This document shows, in pieces, positions 33,301 to 41,088 of a stretch of 42,029 nucleotides of DNA. The notes beneath the pieces were generated by a model, which was not told where the DNA came from, did no database searches, and saw only the letters and a list, made by a program, of their open reading frames with translations. Each line of letters opens with the position of its first letter. Positions within the stretch are counted from its first letter, which is position 1. Source of the stretch: Acidobacteriota bacterium (GTDB lineage: Bacteria > Acidobacteriota > Terriglobia > Terriglobales > Acidobacteriaceae); assembly GCA_021780075.1 (NCBI GenBank), contig JAJXZL010000052.1:1-42029 (forward strand), written 5' to 3'. A program made the position numbers and the translations under genes.

Positions 33301-34077
33301 CTACTGGTTCACACCGCTAGCCAGAAATCCGCCATCGACTGCCAGAATCTCGCCCGTAATAAACGAGGCCGCCTCCGAAGCGAGAAAGATGGCTGCACCG
33401 GCAATTTCCTTTGCCTCGCCAAAGCGGCGCATGGGCGTACGCAGCAGCAGTTCTTCTCCGCGCGGCGTGCCCTGCACCAACGCTGCGTTTAGCGGCGTGG
33501 GAAAAACCCCGGGGGCGATCGCGTTCACGTTCACCCCAGTCTGCGCCAACTCGATGGCCAGCACCTGCGTGAGAGAAGCCACTGCCGCCTTGCTGGCCGC
33601 GTACGCAGCCACGCGATAGAAACCGACGAACGTAGTAAGGGATGCAAAGTTAATGATGCGCCCGTAGCCTTCGCGCACCATGGTCTTGCCGAAGATCTGG
33701 CAGGCGCGCAGGGTTCCGGTCAGGTTCGTGTCCATCACGCGGGCCCAGTCCTCCTCCTCCGCATCGAGCGTGGGCGCCTTGTGGGTAATACCGGCTGCGT
33801 TCACCAGGATGTCCACTTTGCCGAATTCCTTGATGACAGCGTCGTGCAGCGCCTGCACTGAGGCCCTGTTTTGCACGTCGCTCGCCACGCGCAGCGAGCG
33901 GCGGCCCAACGCTTCAATGTCCGCGGCCGTCTTTTCCACCTGCTCCAGCCTGCGAGAAGTGGGCACAACATCCGCTCCGGCGCCGGCAAGGCCCAGTGAA
34001 ATTGCGTGACCCAGCCCCGTAGTCCCGCCGGTCACTACGGCGACTCTGTCTCTCAGGTCGAAAAGACTCCGGCTCAT
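33301..34077 (-). CDS. Short-chain dehydrogenase (2-deoxygluconate/gluconate dehydrogenase type)
   Basis: Classical SDR of 258 residues. The cofactor motif TGGTTGLGHAI is at 16-26, NAAGITHKAP near 90, the serine in NFASL, and the YAASK catalytic pair near 156-160. The C-terminus ITGEILAVDGGFLAS is standard. GGTTGLG plus the overall wording resembles gluconate 5-dehydrogenase and 2-deoxy-D-gluconate 3-dehydrogenase (KduD/IdnO). Divergent from KDG kinase, so a role in uronate or gluconate breakdown is likely. AGGAGGGAGG just before the ATG is a very strong ribosome site. It may be co-transcribed with the Gfo/Idh/MocA gene across a 157-base gap. Confidence 0.85.
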   Translation of the reverse strand: MSRSLFDLRDRVAVVTGGTTGLGHAISLGLAGAGADVVPTSRRLEQVEKTAADIEALGRRSLRVASDVQNRASVQALHDAVIKEFGKVDILVNAAGITHKAPTLDAEEEDWARVMDTNLTGTLRACQIFGKTMVREGYGRIINFASLTTFVGFYRVAAYAASKAAVASLTQVLAIELAQTGVNVNAIAPGVFPTPLNAALVQGTPRGEELLLRTPMRRFGEAKEIAGAAIFLASEAASFITGEILAVDGGFLASGVNQ

Positions 34078-34163
34078 GGGTGCCTCCCTCCTGCTCTTTG
34101 TCCTGACTTCGCCACTTTACAGGACGCGCTTGCCGCTGGTCATGTGCCTCCACAGGCTCTTCC

Positions 34164-34193
34164 TTGAAAATCTATCATCCAACACGATTTACT
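34164..34193 (+). promoter_or_regulatory. Candidate promoter of the sugar-acid operon
   Basis: TTGAAA (34164-34169), 18-base spacer, TTTACT (34188-34193), in the 183-base gap between the divergent SDR and KDG kinase genes. A moderate match. Confidence 0.4.
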
Positions 34194-34260
34194 CATGGCC
34201 GGCGACCACACGGTCGAGGCGCAATGCGATAGAGTGTCATTGAACGATTGATAGAGAGCC

Positions 34261-35358
34261 ATGGATCCGATTCTGATTCCCGACTCCGCACGCCGTTGGG
34301 ACTGCCTGAGCCTGGGTGAAGTGATGCTGCGCCTCGACCCCGGCGAAGGCCGCATTCACACAACGCGCCAGTTCCAAGTGTGGGAAGGCGGCGGCGAATA
34401 CAACGTGGCCCGCGGACTACGGCGCTGCTTTGGGCTGAGGACCGCCATTGCCACGGTGCTGGCCGACAACGCAGTTGGACGCCTGGTGGAGGATCTCATT
34501 CTGCAGGGCGGCGTCGATAGTTCCCTGCTCAAGTGGGTTGCCTATGACGGCGTGGGTCGCGCCGTCCGCAACGGCCTCAACTTTACCGAGCGCGGCTTTG
34601 GTGTGCGCGCGGCAGCCGGCTGCTCCGACCGGGGACACACAGCCATCAGTCAGGTGAAGCCCGGTGACTTTGACTGGGACTCAATCTTTGGCCCGACCAA
34701 TGGGTCGCGCTGGCTGCATACCGGCGGCATCTTTGCCGCGCTTTCTGCATCCACGGCCGAGGTGGCCGCTGAAGCCATGGATACGGCCCGCCGCCACGGT
34801 ACGCCGGTCTCCTTTGACCTGAACTACCGCGACTCGCTGTGGAAGTCCATCGGCGGCAAAGCCAAGGCCCAGGAAGTGAACCGTGCGCTGGTCCGCAAGG
34901 TGGACCTGCTCCTCGGTAATGAAGAAGACTTCTCCGCCATGCTCGGCGTTGAGATCAAGGGCGTGGGAGAAGACTTTGCGGAGTTGCCCGTTGCAGGCTA
35001 CGAGGCGATGCTGCGCGAGGTGGCTGCGGCCTACCCCAACCTGAAGCTCATCGCCAGCACGCTGCGCACCGCGCATACCGCCAGCCGCAACGCATGGGGA
35101 GCCATCGCGCTGTATCAGGACGAGATTATCCACGTGCCCCAGCGCGAAATTGACATCCTGGACCGCGTGGGCGGCGGAGACAGTTTTGCATCGGGAATCA
35201 TCTATGGATTGCTTGCCGCAAAGCCCATCGAGTGGGCCGTGCGCTGCGGAGTCGCTCACGGCGCGCTGGCCATGACCACCCCCGGCGACACCAGCATGGC
35301 CACACTGGCTGAAGTGGAACGCGCCATCAAGGGCGGATCCGCAAGAATCGCGCGATGA
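34261..35358 (+). CDS. kdgK: 2-keto-3-deoxygluconate kinase-like PfkB sugar kinase
   Basis: PfkB kinase, 365 residues, somewhat longer than the usual 310-340. SLGEVMLRLDPGEGRIHTTR near 17-36, WEGGGEYNVARGLRRCFG near 41-58 (the substrate GG loop) and the C-terminal DRVGGGDSFASGIIYGLL with catalytic aspartate near 306. The third residue of the anion hole is Gly (GGGD, where many relatives have GAGD). It should phosphorylate 2-keto-3-deoxygluconate to KDPG, which the next gene's aldolase splits. The operon context makes this assignment much stronger than sequence alone. GAGAG lies five bases before the ATG. Confidence 0.88.
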   Translation: MDPILIPDSARRWDCLSLGEVMLRLDPGEGRIHTTRQFQVWEGGGEYNVARGLRRCFGLRTAIATVLADNAVGRLVEDLILQGGVDSSLLKWVAYDGVGRAVRNGLNFTERGFGVRAAAGCSDRGHTAISQVKPGDFDWDSIFGPTNGSRWLHTGGIFAALSASTAEVAAEAMDTARRHGTPVSFDLNYRDSLWKSIGGKAKAQEVNRALVRKVDLLLGNEEDFSAMLGVEIKGVGEDFAELPVAGYEAMLREVAAAYPNLKLIASTLRTAHTASRNAWGAIALYQDEIIHVPQREIDILDRVGGGDSFASGIIYGLLAAKPIEWAVRCGVAHGALAMTTPGDTSMATLAEVERAIKGGSARIAR

Positions 35359-35399
35359 GAAAGAGCGCATAATACTCTCGGAACTGCGAGAGGGACGAC

Positions 35400-36062
35400 A
35401 TGTCAGACACTACAAGAGAAACCATCGAACTCGTCGGACTGATCCCCGTTCTGCGGGCACACTCGGCTACCCAGGCACATGCGATGGTCAGAGCGCTGAT
35501 CGCGGGCGGCATCAATGTTGTCGAGGTCACAATGACCGTTCCCGGCGCGATCGACCTGATCAGGGAACTTAAGCGCGAATACGCCGATGATCTGGTGCTC
35601 GGCTCCGGCACCGTGATCACCATGCAGCAAGCTGAAGCCACCATCGACGCAGGCGCGGAGTTTGTGGTGAGCCCCAGCTTCCACCCTGAGGTAGTGGCCG
35701 TGACCCGGGACTGCGGCAAGGTCTCGATTCCCGGAGCGCTTACGCCGACTGAAGTCATTACAGCATGGCGCGCGGGCGCGGATTACGTGAAGATCTTTCC
35801 CTGCTCCGCGATGGGCGGAGCCAGCTATCTGAAGGCGCTGCTTGCACCGTTCCCTGAACTCAAGCTGATTCCGACCGGCGGCGTCACTCTGCAAACAGCC
35901 GACAGCTTTCTGCGTGCTGGAGCTCGCGCACTGGGCGTGGGCAGCGACCTGGTAAATCTGGCCGCTATCGACGCAAGAACACCGGAGATCATTACCGAAA
36001 CCGCTAGAGCGTATCTGAACGTGCTGGCACAGGTGCGCGCAGAGCTGCAACCGGCCGAGTAG
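35400..36062 (+). CDS. eda: KDPG/KHG aldolase
   Basis: Class I aldolase that splits 2-keto-3-deoxy-6-phosphogluconate into pyruvate and glyceraldehyde-3-phosphate; 220 residues. GLIPVLRAHSATQAHAMVRA near 13-32 (with catalytic-region Arg), VVEVTMTVPGAIDLIREL with the conserved glutamate, GSGTVITMQQAEATIDAGAE, and DYVKIFPCSAMGG near 128-140 with the Schiff-base lysine. LIPTGGVTL follows. GAGAGGGA precedes the ATG. It lies 41 bases after kdgK. Its stop is in the same frame as the GTG of the next gene, 18 bases away. Confidence 0.95.
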   Translation: MSDTTRETIELVGLIPVLRAHSATQAHAMVRALIAGGINVVEVTMTVPGAIDLIRELKREYADDLVLGSGTVITMQQAEATIDAGAEFVVSPSFHPEVVAVTRDCGKVSIPGALTPTEVITAWRAGADYVKIFPCSAMGGASYLKALLAPFPELKLIPTGGVTLQTADSFLRAGARALGVGSDLVNLAAIDARTPEIITETARAYLNVLAQVRAELQPAE

Positions 36063-36080
36063 GCTGCACGAGGAGGCCGC

Positions 36081-37310
36081 GTGACCACGCTCCGCATCGC
36101 GCTGCGCAACTACGCTGATTTTGAGAATGCGCTCGGCGAAGAGGCCCGGCTCTTCGAAGCGTTGCATCCCGGCGCGCGTGTCGAGCTGGTCTCCACCGGC
36201 ATCCACGAACTGCACCGCGCGGCCATTGCTGAAGGCGGCCTGCGCAATGGGCATTTCGATTTAGCGCTGCTGGTGACGGACTGGCTCGCTGAGGGTATTG
36301 CCGCTGGCGCACTTGAAGACCTGCACCCCTGGCAGCAGCGACTGCCGGTTTCGGGCTGGCCTGATGGATGGGCGCGCTCCCTGGTGCAGCCGCTCGTTTT
36401 CGGCAACAAGCTATCGTCATTGCCCTGGCATGACGGTCCCGAGTGCCTCGTTTATCGCAGTGACCTCTTCAACGACCCTTCGCGGCGCAGTGCATTTCGT
36501 TCACGGTACGGACGAGAACTAGCCCCGCCCGCCACCTGGCAGCAGTTTGAAGAGACGGCCCGGTTCTTTACTGACGCAGGCGCTGGGCTATACGGAACTG
36601 CCTTCGCCGCATTTCCAGATGGCCACAACACCCTCTACGACTTTGCCCTGCAACTCTGGAGCCGCGGAGGCGAGCTTCTTGATAAGGAAGGACGGCTGCA
36701 GGTCGCGACACCTCAGGCAATCGAGGCCCTTGATTTCTACCGCCGCGTGGTGCGCGATCCTGCGCTGTGCCATCCGCGCTCGCGCGAATTGGATTCCACG
36801 CAATCCGGCGATCTTTTTCTTGCAGGCGAGGTGGCCATGATGGCCAACTGGTTTGGCTTTGCGGCGCGCGCAAGCCGCGAGGAGTCGCCTCTAGCGGGCA
36901 AGGCCGCCATCGCACCCATTCCAACAGGCCACAGCGGGCCTCCCGTTTCCCTTTCGGTCTTCTGGGCGCTGGCAATGGGTGCAGGTTGCCGCAACAAGGA
37001 GCTGGCCTGGGCGTTTCTTCGATTCATCGCCACCGCTGAAAGCGACCTGCGCATGACGCGCCACGGCACAGTGGGCGTGCGTCTCTCGACGTGGCGCAAT
37101 CCCGAGCTACAGGCCCGCATTCCGGTCTACCGTGAGATTGAAGCCATCTCGCTGCGTGCGCAGCAACTTCCTTCAGGTCCGCTCATGGCCGAGTTCGCCA
37201 CGCTGATTGATGCGGTAGTAACCCGCGCGCTTGGCACAAGCGATGCCACTGTCGCTATTCTTGAAGCAGCGCAACATGAAGTCGACAGCAGAGGAATGAG
37301 ATTCCCATGA
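36081..37310 (+). CDS. Solute-binding-like protein without a signal peptide
   Basis: Family 1 extracellular solute-binding fold, 409 residues, like sugar-binding proteins of ABC importers. The first strand TLRIALRNYADF starts at residue 3, leaving no room for a signal peptide. The frame upstream meets the eda stop (TAG, 36060-36062), so no extension is possible. AGGAGG at 36071-36076 fixes the GTG start. Family wording is seen in YGTAFAAFPDGHNTLYDFAL near 170, GDLFLAGEVAMMANWFG near 244 and FWALAMGAGCRNKELAWAFL near 294. No ABC permease or ATPase gene lies nearby. It may be a cytosolic sugar sensor or a relict; both are inference. Overlaps the next gene by 4 bases (ATGA). Confidence 0.82.
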   Translation: MTTLRIALRNYADFENALGEEARLFEALHPGARVELVSTGIHELHRAAIAEGGLRNGHFDLALLVTDWLAEGIAAGALEDLHPWQQRLPVSGWPDGWARSLVQPLVFGNKLSSLPWHDGPECLVYRSDLFNDPSRRSAFRSRYGRELAPPATWQQFEETARFFTDAGAGLYGTAFAAFPDGHNTLYDFALQLWSRGGELLDKEGRLQVATPQAIEALDFYRRVVRDPALCHPRSRELDSTQSGDLFLAGEVAMMANWFGFAARASREESPLAGKAAIAPIPTGHSGPPVSLSVFWALAMGAGCRNKELAWAFLRFIATAESDLRMTRHGTVGVRLSTWRNPELQARIPVYREIEAISLRAQQLPSGPLMAEFATLIDAVVTRALGTSDATVAILEAAQHEVDSRGMRFP

Positions 37311-38113
37311 GCACGAAAACACAGCACCCCTCAGTAAAGGAAGGCGAAGATCAAGCATTTCGTCTCGACGGCCGTCACGCCCTTGTAACGGGAGGCGCCA
37401 GCGGCATTGGCGAGGCCACTGTTAAAGAACTTGCACGCGCGGGCGCCATCGTGTGGATTGCCGACATCAACCTGGCCAATGCTGAGGCACTTGCCAGGTC
37501 CGTCAGCAGTGCAAAGGTTCTACATCTCGACGTGACCAGCAGGGAGTCCATTGCCGCAGCAGTCGCTCGCATCGGCCGGCTTGACATCCTGGTGAACAAC
37601 GCGGGCATCGGTCACGTGGGCTCCATTGAAGCCACCGAGCCAGAGGACTTCGACCGCCTGATGAACGTGAATGTGCGCTCGGTCTATCTGGTCACGCGCG
37701 GGTTCCTGCCGCTGCTCCTGAACGCCGGGACCACAAGCGGAGTAACCGGGACCATCGTCAACATCGGCTCTGTAGCCGGACAGGTGGGCATCAAGCAACG
37801 CTTCGCCTACTGCACCAGCAAAGGCGCTGTGCTGGCCATGACGCGCCAGCTTGCTGTCGAGTATCCCAAGACCCTGCGCGTGAACGCTATTTGCCCCGGC
37901 ACGGTGGAAACGCCTTTTGTCGAAGGCTACCTGGAGAAATTTCACAAGCACAACAAGGAGGAAGTGCGCACCGAGCTGCGCGCACGCCAGCCTATCGGAA
38001 GGCTTGGGCAGCCTGAAGAGATCGCCTCCATGGTTCGCTATCTGGCCTCGGACGAAGCAGCCTTCATCACCGGCTCGCTCTTCAACATTGACGGCGGCTG
38101 GACAGCAGCATAG
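37307..38113 (+). CDS. Short-chain dehydrogenase, 2-keto-3-deoxy-L-fuconate dehydrogenase type
   Basis: Classical SDR, 268 residues. TGGASGIGEAT near 28-38, NNAGIGHVGSIEAT near 98, the serine in NIGSVAG, YCTSK catalytic pair near 165-169, PGTVETPFV, and the end ITGSLFNIDGGWTAA. The PGTVETPFVEGYLEKF wording resembles 2-keto-3-deoxy-L-fuconate (or L-rhamnonate) 4-dehydrogenases. An FAH-family gene follows after 33 bases, which is the next enzyme of that route. Translationally coupled to the solute-binding-like gene. Substrate inferred from neighbours. Confidence 0.82.
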   Translation: MSTKTQHPSVKEGEDQAFRLDGRHALVTGGASGIGEATVKELARAGAIVWIADINLANAEALARSVSSAKVLHLDVTSRESIAAAVARIGRLDILVNNAGIGHVGSIEATEPEDFDRLMNVNVRSVYLVTRGFLPLLLNAGTTSGVTGTIVNIGSVAGQVGIKQRFAYCTSKGAVLAMTRQLAVEYPKTLRVNAICPGTVETPFVEGYLEKFHKHNKEEVRTELRARQPIGRLGQPEEIASMVRYLASDEAAFITGSLFNIDGGWTAA

Positions 38114-38146
38114 CCGGTCTGCTCTCACCTTTGCCACGGAGGCACA

Positions 38147-38971
38147 ATGAAACTCGTTTCCTTTTCTGCCGCAGACGGCCGTGTCCGCCCCGGCGCATTG
38201 CTGGAAGACCGCTCTGTTGTTGACCTGAGTTCCTTTTATCCGGATGCGCTTGCCGTGGTGACTGCGGGGTTGAAGGCCGCGCCTTCCGGCCGCACGCTGC
38301 CTGCAGACCAGGTGCGGCTGCACGCGCCGCTCGCGAATCCGCCGCGCGTGTTTGCCATCGGGCTGAACTATCACGATCACGCGGTCGAGTCAGGCATGGC
38401 GATTCCCACCACGCCGGTGGTCTTCTTCAAGCTTCCAACTGCGATCATCGGCCCCGGCGAAGCGATCGTGCTGCCAAAGAATTCCAGCGAGCCGGACTAC
38501 GAGGCCGAGTTTGCCTTTGTCATCGGCAAGGGCGGCTACCGCATTCCCGCATCGGCGTGGCGCGAGCATGTTTACGGCTACACGATGGTCAACGACGTGA
38601 GCGCGCGCGATGTACAGTTTGCCACCTCGCAGTGGTCCATGAGCAAAAGCTTTCCTACCTTCTGCCCGCTGGGCCCGGCGATTGTGACAACAGATGAAAT
38701 CGTGGACCCGCACAAGCTGGAGATCGGGCTCAGTATCGACGGCGAGGTGCTGCAGAAGTCCAATACGTGCGAGCTGATCTTCAAGATTCCCGAGCTGATC
38801 GAGTATCTGTCTTCGATCACGCCTTTGCTGCCGGGAGATATTGTTTCCACGGGCACGCCCTACGGCGTTGGTCTGGGCCGCACGCCGAAGCGCTGGCTCA
38901 AGCCTGGCGAAACCGTCACCGTGACCGTGGAAGGACTCGGCGCCCTCACCAATCCCGTGGTCGGGGAATAA
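38147..38971 (+). CDS. FAH-family hydrolase, 2,4-diketo-3-deoxy-fuconate type
   Basis: Fumarylacetoacetate-hydrolase-fold enzyme, 274 residues. VFAIGLNYHDHAVESG near 67-82, PVVFFKLPTAIIGPGEAIVL, PDYEAEFAFVIGKGGY with the metal-binding glutamates, GYTMVNDVSARDVQF, and STGTPYGVGLGR near 237. This pattern is shared by acylpyruvases and 2,4-diketo-3-deoxy-L-fuconate/rhamnonate hydrolases, which yield pyruvate plus lactate. The preceding SDR favours the latter. GGAGG four bases before the ATG is a strong ribosome site. It is only distantly similar to the other FAH-fold protein in this window at 27756. Confidence 0.85.
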   Translation: MKLVSFSAADGRVRPGALLEDRSVVDLSSFYPDALAVVTAGLKAAPSGRTLPADQVRLHAPLANPPRVFAIGLNYHDHAVESGMAIPTTPVVFFKLPTAIIGPGEAIVLPKNSSEPDYEAEFAFVIGKGGYRIPASAWREHVYGYTMVNDVSARDVQFATSQWSMSKSFPTFCPLGPAIVTTDEIVDPHKLEIGLSIDGEVLQKSNTCELIFKIPELIEYLSSITPLLPGDIVSTGTPYGVGLGRTPKRWLKPGETVTVTVEGLGALTNPVVGE

Positions 38972-39018
38972 TCCGCTCATATCGCATCACCGCGCCGATG
39001 CAGGAGAATCCAATACTG

Positions 39019-40602
39019 ATGATGGAACTCACAGGGCAATCCTTTCTGGGCAGCCGCCGCGGCACGCGCTCCGGCGCAGGTTTTCAGGCGCAGAACCCTC
39101 AGACCAGCGAGGCACTCACACCTCTCTACTACTCAGCCACACCGGCCGAGGTGGACGAGGCCATTGAGCTTGCGTCCTGGGCATTTGCCAGCTATTCGCA
39201 AACAAGCGGCAAAGCGCGGGCGGCCTTTCTGCGCCGCGCGGCGGACGGATTCGATGCGCACAAACAGGAGCTGGCTGAGCGCGCGCATCTGGAGACTGCC
39301 CTGCCCATGCCGCGGCTGCTGGGCGAGGTGGGCCGCACCGCGGGACAACTTCGCATGTTTGCCGGGGTGGTGGAAGAAGGCTCGTGGGTGCAGTCGCGTA
39401 TTGACCCGGCGATGCCCGATCGGCAGCCACTGCCGCGGCCGGATATTCGCTCCATGCTGCGGCCACTGGGGGTGGTGGCGGTGTTTGGGGCGAGCAATTT
39501 TCCGCTGGCGTTTTCGGTAGCCGGGGGTGATACGGCGTCGGCTCTGGCGGCGGGATGCCCCGTGGTGGTCAAGGCGCATCCGGCGCATCCCGGCACGAGC
39601 GAGTTGGCCGGACACATTCTCGCAGAGGCCGTGGGCGCGGAGGGTTTGCATCCGGGGGTGTTTTCGCTTTTGTTTGATGCGGGCGTAGAGGCGGGTAGTG
39701 CGCTGGTGCGGCATCCGCTGGTCCGCGCCGTGGCGTTTACGGGGTCGCTGCGGGCTGGGCGAGCGCTGATGGATCTGGCGGCGGCACGGCCCGATCCCAT
39801 TCCGTGCTTTACGGAGATGTCGAGCGGAAACCCGGTGTTTGTGCTGCCGGGTGCACTGCGCAAGGGACCGGCGGCGCTGGCTGCGACGCTCTTCGGGTCG
39901 TTCACGCTGGGCGCGGGGCAGTTCTGCACCAAGCCGGGGATTGTGCTGGTGCCGGAAGCGCCGGAGGGTCAGGCTTTCTTCGATGAACTGAAGGCGCTGG
40001 TGGAGAAGTCTGCGCCGTTTACGCTGCTGACCAGCGGCATTGCGCGGGAGTATGGACGCGCGACCAAGGAGCGGGCGGCAGAGATTCCAGCGGCGGCGCA
40101 GGCGGCGGCCGAGGCCGGGCCGGCGTGCATGGCCGGCGCGAAGCTGTTCACTGTTTGCCTGGAGGAGTTTCTGGCGAAGCCCGCGCTGGCCGATGAGATC
40201 TTTGGGCCGAACACGCTGCTGGTGCACTGCGACAGCACGCAGGATTTTGCGCGCGCAGCGGCGGCGCTCGACGGGCACCTTACGGCGACGCTGCTTGGTG
40301 ACGACGATGACCTGGCGGCCAACCGCGAGTTGATTCAGGTACTGGAGCAGAAGGCTGGACGGCTGATCTTTAATGGCATGCCGACGGGCGTCGAGGTCAC
40401 GCATGCGATGGTGCATGGCGGACCGTATCCTGCAACGAGCGACCCGCGGTTTACCTCGGTCGGGAGCCTGGCGATTTATCGATTTGCGCGGCCGGTGTGT
40501 TATCAGGGATTTCCGCAGGCAATGCTGCCGCCAGAGCTGCAGGACGGGAATCCACTTGGAATCATACGATTGCGGGATGGAAAGCTGGAGCAACAGGCCT
40601 GA
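39019..40602 (+). CDS. 2-oxoglutarate semialdehyde dehydrogenase (NADP-type ALDH)
   Basis: Aldehyde dehydrogenase of 527 residues. VVAVFGASNFPLAFSVAGGD near 145, AFTGSLRAGRAL (cofactor turn), the general-base glutamate in TEMSSGNPVF near 270, and the nucleophile cysteine in LGAGQFCTKPG near 305. GQFCTKPG and the FNGMPTGVEV C-terminal motif are those of the alpha-ketoglutaric semialdehyde dehydrogenase subgroup that closes oxidative pentose and glucarate pathways. AGGAGAA at 39002-39008 favours the ATG at 39019 (or 39022) over 38998. Codons near the 3' half are markedly G-rich in third position. A hairpin follows at 40649-40666. Confidence 0.9.
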   Translation: MMELTGQSFLGSRRGTRSGAGFQAQNPQTSEALTPLYYSATPAEVDEAIELASWAFASYSQTSGKARAAFLRRAADGFDAHKQELAERAHLETALPMPRLLGEVGRTAGQLRMFAGVVEEGSWVQSRIDPAMPDRQPLPRPDIRSMLRPLGVVAVFGASNFPLAFSVAGGDTASALAAGCPVVVKAHPAHPGTSELAGHILAEAVGAEGLHPGVFSLLFDAGVEAGSALVRHPLVRAVAFTGSLRAGRALMDLAAARPDPIPCFTEMSSGNPVFVLPGALRKGPAALAATLFGSFTLGAGQFCTKPGIVLVPEAPEGQAFFDELKALVEKSAPFTLLTSGIAREYGRATKERAAEIPAAAQAAAEAGPACMAGAKLFTVCLEEFLAKPALADEIFGPNTLLVHCDSTQDFARAAAALDGHLTATLLGDDDDLAANRELIQVLEQKAGRLIFNGMPTGVEVTHAMVHGGPYPATSDPRFTSVGSLAIYRFARPVCYQGFPQAMLPPELQDGNPLGIIRLRDGKLEQQA

Positions 40603-40648
40603 GGAAGGCGCAGAAGCGGGAAATTTTCTGCAAGCTTTTTGTGGAAAA

Positions 40649-40666
40649 CCCGGAATTTTTTCCGGG
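40649..40666 (+). terminator. Hairpin after the sugar-acid operon
   Basis: CCCGGAA (40649-40655), loop TTTT, TTCCGGG (40660-40666), 46 bases after the ALDH stop. It lacks a trailing T-run because a G-tract follows directly. It probably ends the operon transcript or protects its 3' end. Confidence 0.5.
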
Positions 40667-40670
40667 TACA

Positions 40671-40687
40671 GGGGGGGGTGGGGGGGG
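40671..40687. repeat. G8-T-G8 tract within a GGGTAC...GGTACC element
   Basis: Eight G, one T, eight G, flanked by GGGTACA on the left and TACC on the right. It resembles, in inverted form, the C-tract element GGGTACCCCTACCCCCCC near 3124. It could form a G-quadruplex on this strand. Confidence 0.6.
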
Positions 40688-40851
40688 TACCTTGAGCCGC
40701 CAGCTTCCAGTTCCCAGCCTGCGTGGTGGATCGGCGAAATCCTGTTTGAGCCGGGCACATCCGTGACAGATTTCTACTCACCCATTTCTATTGTGCGGGA
40801 TTGCGGGGAAATTATCTGTAAATGGATGTGAGGAATTTTGAGGTCGGGAGT

Positions 40852-40903
40852 TGTGGTCTCCCACCCATGTCGCCCGCTGGCGCGGACGCCATGCGTCGGG
40901 CAC
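40852..40903. repeat. GC(N)TTTT-family hairpin, degraded inverted copy
   Basis: GTGGTCTCCCACCCATGTCG matches the reverse complement of the right half of copy D at 2281 (GTGGTTTCCCACCCATGCCG). Its partner arm is expanded and imperfect (GCGGACGCCATGCGTCGGGC), so this is an older copy in opposite orientation. Confidence 0.55.
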
Positions 40904-41088
40904 ACAGTTCTGTGGTCGGGAAGGAAAGAACCTGGATGGATGGGTCGCCCGTCCTCTACCATCCCCGGTCCCCAGCAGCGAGGGACCGGGGCCACCCGCC
41001 AATAAAAGGGAGTTACGGTCCGTACTTTAATGCTAATCCAAGCGTACCTGTCGAGCACTACATCAACATCTACCAGTGAGGTTTAGCT

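Larger units (their letters stand above)
40603..41088. other. Non-coding region with G-tract and degraded repeat
   Basis: No gene supported. It holds the hairpin at 40649-40666, a G8-T-G8 tract at 40671-40687 ending in GGTACC, and a diverged inverted copy of the GC(N)TTTT hairpin at about 40852-40903. GC content falls toward the 3' end. A GTGAGG ribosome site for the next gene is at about 41078. Confidence 0.6.

Noticed and set aside
35150..35190. GGGD instead of GAGD in the kdgK active site as a sign of inactivity
   Set aside because: The catalytic aspartate and the surrounding glycines are kept, and GGGD variants are seen among active PfkB sugar kinases.
39133..40758. A 541-residue antisense frame across the aldehyde dehydrogenase gene
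   Set aside because: Composition is dominated by Arg, Gln, His and Pro. The sense strand encodes a complete ALDH with catalytic residues. The strong third-position G bias there creates the open antisense frame.
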